Shown: positions 1 to 6,786 of the stretch, one piece after another
How positions within the stretch are numbered: the first letter of the stretch is position 1
How the letters are laid out: each line of letters opens with the position of its first letter
NCBI GenBank assembly: GCA_030745255.1
Contig: JASLOY010000024.1
Coordinates: 1-15,463, forward strand
Reading direction: 5' to 3'
Source: Vicinamibacterales bacterium
Lineage (GTDB): Bacteria > Acidobacteriota > Vicinamibacteria > Vicinamibacterales > UBA8438
Length of the DNA: 15,463 nt
Program-made: the position numbers and the translations under genes
Notes under the pieces: model-generated
The model's database searches: none
Seen by the model: the letters and a program-made list of their open reading frames with translations, nothing else
Told to the model about the DNA's origin: nothing

Positions 1-965
1 TCGATACCGATGGCGACGGGCGGTTCGACAGCGTTCGCAAGATGGACATGCTGGCCGATGCCGTCATCGCGCGCTGTGACCGTAACGACGGCATCAAGGA
101 TAGCGTCATCGACGACCCGTTGAGCTGCGACTTCGATCCCCGGCGCGATCTGGCCGACCAGCGGTGTGCCGGCGACGTCGACGCCGACGATTGTTTCACC
201 GCGGCCCAGGTGCAGACGATTCACGACTTTCATGCCGGGCCGCACGACAGCCAGGAGCGCCCGATCTACGCCGGCAAGCCGATCGGCTCCGAGCGGGGGT
301 GGACCCGCCTGTTCATTCCCTATACGGGCAACCGGTTCAACCCCGGCGCTGTGGGGCTCGGGGGCGACCACCTCAACTACCTGTTCTACGAGACGGACCC
401 TGGTGTGGCGCCAGCCAATCTGATCGACACGTCGCGTCCGGCCAATCGTGACGCGCTGCCGCCGGAATGGGTGTGGTGGGAGTTCGACATCAACGACGTG
501 CCGGACGGCAAGGGTGACGTCATGCGTCAGATCACCGATGCGACCGATCCGGATCTGTCGCGCTTCCTGGTCGACAACGACGGCAAGCTGCTGCTGTATC
601 ACGGGTGGGCCGATGCGCTGGTGGTGCCGCAGCCGACGCTGGCGTATTACCACGACGTGGTCGAGACGACGTTCGACGGCGACATGGCGGCCACCCGCGA
701 TCGCGCGCGTCTCTTCATGGTGCCTGGGATGGGGCACTGCCGCGGTGGGAGCGGGCCGGACACCTGGGACCGGTTGCGACCGCTGGTCGACTGGGTCGAG
801 CGCGGCACCGCGCCGGACGCTCTGATCGCGACCCATCAGACCGGTGGGCAGATCGACAACGAGCGACCCATCTGTGCCGTCCCCCAGCGGGCCGTCTATA
901 CCGGTCCGGGCGGCGGCGCCGACGATCCCGCCAACTGGGTGCAGGAGAACTTCGCCTGCCGGTAG
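1..965 (+). CDS. Tannase/feruloyl esterase family protein, C-terminal part (5' end outside window)
   Basis: The gene enters from the left edge, with its first whole codon at position 3; 320 residues are visible before the TAG stop. The family (PF07519-like alpha/beta hydrolases) cleaves ester bonds of phenolic acids such as gallate or ferulate and is usually secreted. Seen here: a DTDGDGRFD segment and a Cys-rich lid region with CDRNDGIKDSVIDDP, a layout typical of the family's calcium-binding lid. Further on are the acid Asp of HGWAD (codon at 612) and the His of PGMGHC (codon at 735). The Cys directly after that His normally pairs with a Cys next to the nucleophilic Ser. The Ser itself and the signal peptide would lie upstream of the window. 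The gene converges on the kinase at 1283. The family call is firm; the actual substrate cannot be told from sequence. Confidence 0.9.
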   Translation, partial: DTDGDGRFDSVRKMDMLADAVIARCDRNDGIKDSVIDDPLSCDFDPRRDLADQRCAGDVDADDCFTAAQVQTIHDFHAGPHDSQERPIYAGKPIGSERGWTRLFIPYTGNRFNPGAVGLGGDHLNYLFYETDPGVAPANLIDTSRPANRDALPPEWVWWEFDINDVPDGKGDVMRQITDATDPDLSRFLVDNDGKLLLYHGWADALVVPQPTLAYYHDVVETTFDGDMAATRDRARLFMVPGMGHCRGGSGPDTWDRLRPLVDWVERGTAPDALIATHQTGGQIDNERPICAVPQRAVYTGPGGGADDPANWVQENFACR

Positions 966-1063
966 GCCTCCTCCTGGTTGGAGCCGTCTCAACGGGTAGG
1001 TTGACCACGCACCCGGACCGATCTGCTGGCCTGTGCTGGCGGGGCTATGGGCGGGGAGAAGAC

Positions 1064-1144
1064 GGCCCAGCCGGGCTCTCAGTGTGAGGCGAAAGAGTTC
1101 GCCTTTGGGGGGGCCAAACCGGCTGGGCCCGAAGGCCCCACACT
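1064..1144. other. Multi-stem palindromic structure between convergent genes (possible bidirectional terminator or structured RNA)
   Basis: Several perfect inverted repeats overlap here. GGCCCAGCCGG (1064-1074) matches CCGGCTGGGCC (1119-1129). AGTGTG (1081-1086) matches CACACT (1139-1144). AGGCGAA (1087-1093) and TTCGCCT (1098-1104) form a tight hairpin followed by TTT. GGGCC (1125-1129) and GGCCC (1134-1138) form a hairpin that has a UUCG loop when read on the - strand. The 1064/1119 and 1081/1139 pairings cross, so they would be alternatives or a pseudoknot. The tannase gene and the kinase gene both end toward this region, so transcription termination in both directions is the simplest reading. 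No long T-tract is present, which keeps this tentative. The rest of 966-1282 has no supportable gene. Confidence 0.4.
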
Positions 1145-1204
1145 AATATTGGACACCGTGTGGGCGATTTGGCACCGGTGGGCAGTGGTGCACTAGCTTG
1201 CCTG

Positions 1205-1243
1205 TCCGCCGTAGCCCTGGCGAAAGCGGAAAAGCCTACGCCA
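1205..1243. repeat. REP-like palindromic intergenic element
   Basis: This short stretch has several nested or alternative inverted repeats: TCCGC (1205-1209) with GCGGA (1226-1230), CGTAG (1210-1214) with CTACG (1236-1240), and TGGCG (1218-1222) with CGCCA (1239-1243). That density is typical of dispersed REP-type elements. It lies about 40 bp beyond the kinase stop codon, so it could protect or end that transcript. I recall similar CGCCGTAG/GGCGAAGGCGGA-type motifs between genes in Acidobacteriota, but this is memory and not a search. Only one copy is in the window. Confidence 0.4.
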
Positions 1244-1282
1244 CAGAAGCGACGATTCCGTTCCCGGTGAGTGAATTCAGGT

Positions 1283-3943
1283 TCAGGGCACCGGCACCCG
1301 CTCCTTCAGCTCCTCGAACCAGTTGAGAACGACGTTGAGCGTCGCCTCGCCGACGTCCTGCTCTGCCAGCAGCGCCACGACCCGGCCATCGGCGGTCACG
1401 TCGAAAGACGATTCAGTGATGCTTGGCGGGCGCGCCGCGGCGATACGTTCCGGCAGGCCGATGTCGGGCTCCGGCCCCGGTCCGACGCTGACGGCGTACA
1501 CGCCGTCGTCACGCTGGTAGTACAACGTCCTGCCGTCCGCGGACCATCGCGGATTGACGCCCCGATCCGTCGAGACCAGCGCCGGTCGACCCAGGGCAGG
1601 CCACGACTGCAGGTAGACCTCTTCCTGGCCGGTCTCCGCCGACGCATACGCCAGCCACTCTCCAGTCGGGGCTATCGCCGGGCCGAGCCGCCGCTGCTCG
1701 TCGAGGAGACGTGGTTCGGTGTCGGCGCGGCGTATCCATGTGCGACCCCGTTCGTCGCTCCCGAACAGCAGCGTCTGCCGGTCGGGAGACCAGGACTCCG
1801 GTATCTGGAGTCCGTCGAGCGCCACCAGGGGTTCCGGCTCGGCGGCGCTGTCGAGCGCCACGTCATAGATGTCCCAGGAGCCGCCCCGTGTCGACGCGAA
1901 GGTCAGCAGGCCGGTGTCGCCTCCCCAGAGCGGCCACCGGCTGTCCATGCCGGTTACCAGCACACGGCTCGTGCCTCGCTCCAGGTCATACAGCATCACC
2001 TGGTCGTCGCCCGACTCGAGATGGCGGGTCACCGCCAGCGTGCGCTCGTCGGGCGACAGCGCGAGTCCATGATGGATGGTCGGTTCGTCGTCGCCGATCG
2101 GCGTCGTCGTGCCGTCACGCTCGAACCAGACGACACTGGACCGAAGCGTGTCTCTCGTTTCATAGATCAAGGTTCCGTCGGGTGCGGTCGAAAAACCCGC
2201 CCAGCCGCCGATGCGCGAGTTCACCCCATCGACGACCGGCACCGGGTCGGTCAGCACGGTCAGCCGCTCGGCATCGAAGGGCGCCGCCCACAACGTGAAC
2301 TCACGATTGAACACCAGGTGTCCGGATGCGACGAGCACCGGCGACGAGCCGGGAAACAGAAGCTGGTGCTCATCGGCGTCCGGACCCCGCACGGCCACGT
2401 GCTGTGTCTCGTCGCCGCTCAGCGTCACCGTGAACAGGAGGCCGGCGCCACCCGGCAGGAGGTGGGGAAACTGGTGCCCGCGTTCGCCGTCCAGGAGCCT
2501 CGTGAGCGGCTGCGACGGCCCCCCGGAGTCGGGCATCGTGACGAGCGGGCCCTCCCTCTGCCCCAGAATCCACGTACCGCTGTCGGTCCAGGCGATGCCG
2601 GGGATCCTCTCTGTCGGCAGCTCGGCCACCGTCACCGGTATCCCGCCGTCGAGCGACACCCGATTCAGCTCGGTCCCGCTCTGGAACCCGACCGATCGTC
2701 CATCCGGCGAGAAGAACGGAAGACTGCCTCGCTCTGTTCCTCTGATCGGCTGCATCTCGAACCCGTTCATCGGTCGTTCGAACAGGCCGAGTGACCCGTC
2801 GTGGTTTCTACCGGAGACCACGAGCCGCTGACCATCGGGCGAGATGGCGATGCCCCCGTTGGCGGTGGCCCGGAGCGCCGACATAGTCATCGTGAAGCGT
2901 CGGGTCATGGCGTTGCCCGATTGGCCTGAATCGGGGCGACCAAACGACCCACGCGTCAGCGCGGCCGCCACGAGCAGGCCGCCGATGATCGTGCCGACCA
3001 CCGCGCCGATGAGCCGGTCGCGTGTCGTGCGCTGAGGCATCGCGACCGGAACGGGCTGCTGGGGGATGGCGATGGCCGCGGTCGACAGCTCGTCGAAGGT
3101 GAAGCGCGCTTCGCCGATGTCCCGCAAACGCCGCCGCACGTCGCGCTCGAGACACCGTTGCAGCAGCCGGACGACACTGGACGGGACGTCTATGGGCAGC
3201 GCCGACCAATCGATTTCCGCCCGCAGCACCGCGGCGAGCGTGTCCGACACGTCGTCGCCCGCGAAGGGCCGATGGCCGGTGAGCATTTCGTACAGCACGC
3301 AGCCGAACGCCCAGACATCGGCCCGCTTGTCGACCGTCTTGCCCTTGGCCTGCTCCGGCGCCATGTAGGCGGCGGTGCCGATGATCATGCCCATCTGCGT
3401 GGCCGCCGCGGTCAGCGAGATGGTGGGCGACATCGACTGGCTCGGGTCGGCCGCCGCGTCCGGCTGGAACGCCTTGGCGAGGCCGAAGTCGAGCACCTTC
3501 ACCGTGCCGTCCTCACGCACCTTGATGTTAGCTGGCTTCAGGTCGCGGTGGATGACGCCCTGTTCGTGCGCCGCTTCCAGCGCGTCGGCGATCTGGCGGG
3601 CCAGGGCCAGCGCGTCGTCGACGGGCAGCACGCTCTGCGCGATGCGGTCGGCCAGCGTCGGCCCCTCGACGAGCTCCAGGACCAGCGCCTTCGTGTCACC
3701 CGAGTCTTCGAGGCCGTAGATGCTCGCGATGTTCGGGTGGTTCAGCGAAGCGAGCACTTTCGCTTCACGCTCGAACCGCGCCAGCCGGTCGGGGTCCGAG
3801 GTGAACGCTTCCGGCAGCACCTTGAGCGCGACGTCCCGGTCGAGCTTCGTGTCGCGGGCCCGATATACCTCGCCCATCCCGCCTTCGCCGATCTTGGCAG
3901 TGACGGAGTAAGGACCGAGCGCAGTACCTGGCGTCAGAGGCAT
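1283..3943 (-). CDS. Membrane-anchored serine/threonine protein kinase with C-terminal WD40/TolB-like beta-propeller
   Basis: The product is 886 residues. The N-terminal cytoplasmic Hanks-type kinase domain (about 12-285) has the glycine loop GEGGMGEVY (19-27), the VALK lysine (K41), HRDLKPAN (H132-N139), DFG (152-154) and APE (195-197), so it should be active. A basic stretch then leads to one membrane segment near 311-329. The rest is a predicted periplasmic propeller with repeated SPDG-type blades (for example ISPDGQRL, FFSPDGRS, LSPDERTL, WSADGRTLYY). This sensor-kinase architecture is greatly expanded in Acidobacteriota; its ligand and targets are unknown. I chose the ATG at 3943 (MPLTPGTALGPY), which matches the usual family start. 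An in-frame TTG at 3964 would add seven residues but overlaps a TATAAT. There is no clear Shine-Dalgarno. The gene lies 52 bp beyond the zinc-ribbon gene and is probably co-oriented with rlmN transcription. Confidence 0.93.
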   Translation of the reverse strand: MPLTPGTALGPYSVTAKIGEGGMGEVYRARDTKLDRDVALKVLPEAFTSDPDRLARFEREAKVLASLNHPNIASIYGLEDSGDTKALVLELVEGPTLADRIAQSVLPVDDALALARQIADALEAAHEQGVIHRDLKPANIKVREDGTVKVLDFGLAKAFQPDAAADPSQSMSPTISLTAAATQMGMIIGTAAYMAPEQAKGKTVDKRADVWAFGCVLYEMLTGHRPFAGDDVSDTLAAVLRAEIDWSALPIDVPSSVVRLLQRCLERDVRRRLRDIGEARFTFDELSTAAIAIPQQPVPVAMPQRTTRDRLIGAVVGTIIGGLLVAAALTRGSFGRPDSGQSGNAMTRRFTMTMSALRATANGGIAISPDGQRLVVSGRNHDGSLGLFERPMNGFEMQPIRGTERGSLPFFSPDGRSVGFQSGTELNRVSLDGGIPVTVAELPTERIPGIAWTDSGTWILGQREGPLVTMPDSGGPSQPLTRLLDGERGHQFPHLLPGGAGLLFTVTLSGDETQHVAVRGPDADEHQLLFPGSSPVLVASGHLVFNREFTLWAAPFDAERLTVLTDPVPVVDGVNSRIGGWAGFSTAPDGTLIYETRDTLRSSVVWFERDGTTTPIGDDEPTIHHGLALSPDERTLAVTRHLESGDDQVMLYDLERGTSRVLVTGMDSRWPLWGGDTGLLTFASTRGGSWDIYDVALDSAAEPEPLVALDGLQIPESWSPDRQTLLFGSDERGRTWIRRADTEPRLLDEQRRLGPAIAPTGEWLAYASAETGQEEVYLQSWPALGRPALVSTDRGVNPRWSADGRTLYYQRDDGVYAVSVGPGPEPDIGLPERIAAARPPSITESSFDVTADGRVVALLAEQDVGEATLNVVLNWFEELKERVPVP

Positions 3944-3963
3944 GACTGGCTGTGAACCGGCCA

Positions 3964-3969
3964 ATTATA
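3964..3969 (-). promoter_or_regulatory. Candidate -10 box (TATAAT) for the kinase gene
   Basis: A perfect TATAAT reads on the - strand about 20 bases ahead of the kinase ATG, inside an AT-rich patch in an otherwise GC-rich region. I find no good -35 hexamer at 16-18 bp spacing, so either the promoter depends on an activator or the match is chance. If used, the leader would be only about 14 bases. Its position argues against the upstream TTG as the kinase start. Confidence 0.35.
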
Positions 3970-3988
3970 TCTTCGGGTGGGTGTGAGT

Positions 3989-4008
3989 ACGCGCCTTACG
4001 CGGCGCGT
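3989..4008. terminator. Hairpin overlapping the stop of the zinc-ribbon gene
   Basis: ACGCGCC (3989-3995) and GGCGCGT (4002-4008) are perfectly complementary with a six-base loop, and the TAA stop of the 56-residue gene lies in that loop. No T-run follows on the - strand, so this is not a canonical intrinsic terminator. It may partly uncouple the kinase from upstream transcription. Confidence 0.3.
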
Positions 4009-4166
4009 CGATCGAGGACTGTGTTCGCGCTGACGACTTTCGTGATCTCGAGACAGCAGGAGCACACGAACCAGGCCGTTACCGAGCCATCTGGGTTGGA
4101 CCGCTCGGTGAGGGGCATGATGCTCTGGTGCGTGTTGCAGTTGGAACAGTCACGCGGCGTCGTCAT
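3996..4166 (-). CDS. Small zinc-ribbon-like protein, 56 aa (hypothetical)
   Basis: A short reading frame runs from ATG (4166-4164) to TAA (3998-3996) and encodes 56 residues. It starts MTTPRDCSNCNTHQ and has a second cysteine cluster, FVCSCCLE, near residues 34-40. The CxxC (C7, C10) followed about 25 residues later by CxC (C35, C37, plus C38) resembles a small zinc ribbon. Between them, the TERSNPDGSVTAWFV stretch looks like the beta-hairpin linking two knuckles. A GGAG Shine-Dalgarno lies six bases ahead of the ATG, stronger than those of its neighbours. It sits between rlmN (64 bp upstream) and the kinase (52 bp downstream) on the same strand. I do not recognise a named family. Zinc binding and a nucleic-acid or regulatory role are inferences only. 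Pipelines with a 60-codon cutoff would miss it. Confidence 0.72.
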   Translation of the reverse strand: MTTPRDCSNCNTHQSIMPLTERSNPDGSVTAWFVCSCCLEITKVVSANTVLDRRAA

Positions 4167-4172
4167 GGGTAG

Positions 4173-4176
4173 CTCC
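4173..4176 (-). promoter_or_regulatory. Shine-Dalgarno GGAG of the small zinc-ribbon gene
   Basis: GGAG read on the - strand is separated by six bases (CTACCC) from the ATG at 4166. Most genes in this window lack a clear SD, so this site helps support the 56-codon frame as genuine. Confidence 0.6.
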
Positions 4177-4230
4177 AGCGCAGGGGCCCGCTACCCAGTA
4201 CATCGGCTGTTGTGGAGCGACCGTTAAGTC

Positions 4231-5313
4231 CTATGAGCGCACCATCGCGGCGGCTTGCTGACCTGGCGACTGGTGCGGTCCGCCTTCGACGATGAGCTGA
4301 CCGCATGCGGCGCGGATGTCGCGGCCGCGACTCTTGCGCACCGAGACGATTATCTTGCCCGACGCCAGGATGCGTGCGAATCGGTCCACGTGCAGGTCGG
4401 GCGGCCGCGAGAACGGGATGCCGGGCGCTTCGTTCAGCGGTATCAGGTTGACCTTGGCGCGCAGCCCGCGCAAGAGCTTCACAAGCCGGTGCGCGTCCGC
4501 CTCGGTGTCGTTGACGCCGGCGAGCAACACATACTCGAAAGTGATGCAGTCGCGGTGCTTCAACGGAAAGCGGCGGCACGCGGCGACGAGGTCAGCCAGC
4601 CGCTGCTTCCGGCTGGTCGGTATCAGCGCGTGCCGCACAGCGTCGGTCGTGGCGTGGAGGGAAACCGCCAGGTTGGGGAGCCAGGGCTCGCGCGCCAACC
4701 GCTCCAGTGCCGGGGCCATCCCGATGGTCGACAGCGTGACCCGCCTGGGGGTGAGGGCCAGCCCCTCGGGCGTCGCCAGCATCCGGAGCGCCTTCATCGT
4801 CGCCTCGTAGTTGTGCAGCGGTTCACCCATGCCCATGAGGACGACGTTGAAGCGCCGGTCCTGCAGGTGGAGCTCGCGGGCGAGCACCCGCACCTGGCCG
4901 GCGATTTCGCCGGCGGTCAGGTTGCGCACCAGCCCCATCTGACCGGTCAGACAGAAGCCGCAGCGCATGGCGCACCCGACCTGCGTCGACACACAGAAGG
5001 TCTGCGCCGGCGTATCGGGAATGAACACCGATTCGATGGTCCGTTGGTCGGCAAGCCTGAACAGGAACTTTTCGGTGCCATCGGACGACTGGTCCCGCGC
5101 GGCGATTCTGGGCGTGGTGAGCGTCAGCGCCGTCTCGAGCTGGCGGCGCAACGTCACCGACAGGTCGGTCATACCGTCGAAGCGCTCCAGTCCGCGTCTG
5201 TGGACCCAGCGATACATCTGGCGAGCGTGGAACCGCTCGACCCCGAGCTCACACACTGCGTGCTCGAGCTCGGTCAGCTCCAGCTCGGCGATGTCGGTTC
5301 TCCCGGTGACCAT
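4231..5313 (-). CDS. rlmN: Dual-specificity RNA methyltransferase RlmN (23S rRNA A2503 / tRNA A37 C2-methylation)
   Basis: This 360-residue radical-SAM enzyme matches the usual family length. It methylates C2 of adenosine 2503 in 23S rRNA, and A37 in some tRNAs, using two SAM molecules and a methyl-cysteine intermediate. Visible motifs: N-terminal helical accessory region; the glutamate of TIESVFIP (E94); the cluster motif C114-AMR-C118-GF-C121; GMGEPL (161-166) for SAM binding; SLHA (218-221); and AACGQL with C337, which corresponds to the methyl-carrying cysteine. The start at ATG 5313 gives a normal N-terminus, although no Shine-Dalgarno is seen. It is transcribed away from the M16 protease gene and toward the small zinc-ribbon and kinase genes. 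Confidence 0.97.
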   Translation of the reverse strand: MVTGRTDIAELELTELEHAVCELGVERFHARQMYRWVHRRGLERFDGMTDLSVTLRRQLETALTLTTPRIAARDQSSDGTEKFLFRLADQRTIESVFIPDTPAQTFCVSTQVGCAMRCGFCLTGQMGLVRNLTAGEIAGQVRVLARELHLQDRRFNVVLMGMGEPLHNYEATMKALRMLATPEGLALTPRRVTLSTIGMAPALERLAREPWLPNLAVSLHATTDAVRHALIPTSRKQRLADLVAACRRFPLKHRDCITFEYVLLAGVNDTEADAHRLVKLLRGLRAKVNLIPLNEAPGIPFSRPPDLHVDRFARILASGKIIVSVRKSRGRDIRAACGQLIVEGGPHQSPGQQAAAMVRS

Positions 5314-5349
5314 TCAGTCGTAACAGTACCATGTGGCCCGGGCAGGTAG

Positions 5350-5379
5350 TTGAAGCGGACCGGCTTCACGTGGTATCAT
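5350..5379 (+). promoter_or_regulatory. Candidate sigma70 promoter for the M16 protease/purine run
   Basis: TTGAAG (5350-5355) and TATCAT (5374-5379) are separated by 18 bp, within the one clearly AT-rich patch between the divergent genes. The matches to consensus are four of six and five of six. The expected transcription start is near 5386, about 90 bases ahead of the preferred ATG at 5479. Confidence 0.5.
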
Positions 5380-5401
5380 TATTTACTTGTTAGCTTCACG
5401 T
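5363..5401 (+). repeat. Direct repeat GCTTCACGT around the promoter -10 (possible operator)
   Basis: GCTTCACGT occurs at 5363-5371 and again at 5393-5401, exactly 30 bp apart (about three helical turns), one copy on each side of the TATCAT box. A near copy, GCTTCACGA, is at 5469-5477. Phased direct repeats around a core promoter are a common regulator-binding layout, but no regulator is known here. Confidence 0.35.
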
Positions 5402-5478
5402 AATTCCTTATTGCGCAAACAGTTACATCGATGTCCGCCGGATGGCTCCGGCGGGCCGCAGTCACGCTGCTTCACGAG

Positions 5479-6738
5479 ATGATTGTTCGCGAGCAGTTCG
5501 ACAACGGGTTGCGGCTGCTGACCGAGTCGATGCCCGATGTTCGCTCGGTGAGCTTCGCCGCCTGGCTCACCCGCGGCTCCCGCCACGAGAGCGCCACCCG
5601 CTCGGGTATTTCGCACTTCGTCGAGCACATGATCTTCAAGGGCACGCCGGCGCGGTCGGCCGAAGATATCGCCCAGGAAATAGACTCGATCGGTGGGCAG
5701 CTCGACGCGTTCACCGCCAAGGAATGTGCCAGCTATTACGTGAAGGTGCTCGACGAGCATCTGCCGCGCGCGGTCGCCGTGCTGTCCGACCTGCTGCTGC
5801 ACCCGAAGTTCGACGCCGGCGACATCGAGCGCGAGAAGAAGGTGGTGCTCGAAGAAATCAAGATGGTCGAGGACACGCCTGACGATCTGGTGCACGAGCT
5901 GTTCACCCAGCGGTTCTGGTCGGGGCATCCGCTGGGCCGGCCGATACTGGGAGTGCCGGACACCGTTGACGATCTCGACAGCGCCACGCTCCACGACTAC
6001 TTCGGTGGCGCCTACACCGCCAGGAACTTGGTGATTGCCGCGGCGGGCAACGTCGACCATGCGGCGGTTCGCGACCTGGTGACCGATGCGTTCGGCGCCG
6101 TACCGCTCGATGGCGAGCAGATCGAGGTGAGCGCACCCACGGCGGTGCCGGGGCTCGTGCTGCACAGCAAGCCGCTCGAACAGAGTCACATCGTGCTGGG
6201 AGCAAGCGGCTACCCCCAGCAGCATGACGACCGCTACGTCTGCTACGTGTTGAATGTCGTGCTGGGCGGTTCGATGAGCTCCCGCTTGTTTCAGAACATC
6301 AGGGAAAAGCGTGGGCTCGCCTATGCGGTCAGCAGCGGGCTGGTCTCCTATTGTGATGGCGGTGCGGCCACCGTCTACGCCGGCTGCGATACCGCGGCGG
6401 TGCGCGAGGTCATCGACCTCGTGGTCGCCGAGCTCCAGGACCTGCGCGATCGACCGATCTCAGCCGACGAGCTGCAACGAACCAAGGACCACCTGAAGGG
6501 CAGCCTGGTGCTGAACCTGGAAAGCACGTCGAGCCGGATGTCGCACATGGCGCGCCAGGAGATCTACTTTGGTCGCCAGTTCACGCTGGACGACACGCTG
6601 CAGGGTGTGGAAAAGGTGACCTCGGATGATGTGCTGCGGGTGGCACGCGACCTGTTTCCGCCGGGTGCGCTGGCGGCTACGGTGCTGGGCCCGGTTGACA
6701 AGCTCGGGCTGAGCGATGACCAGCTCGGGCTGGTGTGA
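5479..6738 (+). CDS. M16 family zinc metallopeptidase (mitochondrial-processing-peptidase-like)
   Basis: With the ATG at 5479 the product is 419 residues, normal for bacterial one-chain M16B peptidases. It carries the inverted zinc motif HFVEH (H46, E49, H50) and the distal ligand glutamate about 76 residues later (E126 in VVLEEIKMVED). It also has the C-terminal-half Arg/Tyr pair in REKRGLAYAV (R278, Y282). Such enzymes degrade short peptides; their exact substrates are unknown. I prefer ATG 5479 because homologues start just ahead of an NG(L/V)R motif (here MIVREQFDNGLRLL). An in-frame ATG at 5431 would add 16 residues (MSAGWLRRAAVTLLHE) that do not look like a signal peptide. Neither start has a good Shine-Dalgarno. 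It is the first gene of the + strand run, 48 bp ahead of the MBL gene. Confidence 0.94.
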   Translation: MIVREQFDNGLRLLTESMPDVRSVSFAAWLTRGSRHESATRSGISHFVEHMIFKGTPARSAEDIAQEIDSIGGQLDAFTAKECASYYVKVLDEHLPRAVAVLSDLLLHPKFDAGDIEREKKVVLEEIKMVEDTPDDLVHELFTQRFWSGHPLGRPILGVPDTVDDLDSATLHDYFGGAYTARNLVIAAAGNVDHAAVRDLVTDAFGAVPLDGEQIEVSAPTAVPGLVLHSKPLEQSHIVLGASGYPQQHDDRYVCYVLNVVLGGSMSSRLFQNIREKRGLAYAVSSGLVSYCDGGAATVYAGCDTAAVREVIDLVVAELQDLRDRPISADELQRTKDHLKGSLVLNLESTSSRMSHMARQEIYFGRQFTLDDTLQGVEKVTSDDVLRVARDLFPPGALAATVLGPVDKLGLSDDQLGLV

Positions 6739-6748
6739 GCGCATGCTC

Positions 6749-6783
6749 CAGCAGTCAGAAGACAGAAGTCAGCAGTCGAAAGA
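6749..6783 (+). repeat. Degenerate heptad array (CAGAAGT-type), five units
   Basis: The M16/MBL gap is almost filled by five consecutive seven-base units: CAGCAGT, CAGAAGA, CAGAAGT, CAGCAGT and CGAAAGA. They match the left arms of the elements at 9398 and 10298, but no core or right arm follows. This could be a remnant or a solo array. Confidence 0.7.
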
Positions 6784-6786
6784 TTC

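Noticed and set aside
1087..1106. Classical intrinsic terminator for the tannase gene
   Set aside because: The seven-bp stem is good, but only three Ts follow before a G-run, and it lies about 120 bp past the stop; kept only as part of the palindromic structure.
1271..2794. Long + strand open frame (507 codons) opposite the kinase gene
   Set aside because: It lies antisense to a gene with clear kinase/propeller motifs; its Arg/Pro/His-rich translation shows no domain. High GC commonly leaves such frames open.
4255..5349. + strand open frame of 364 codons opposite rlmN
   Set aside because: Antisense to a confident radical-SAM gene, with no recognisable motif.
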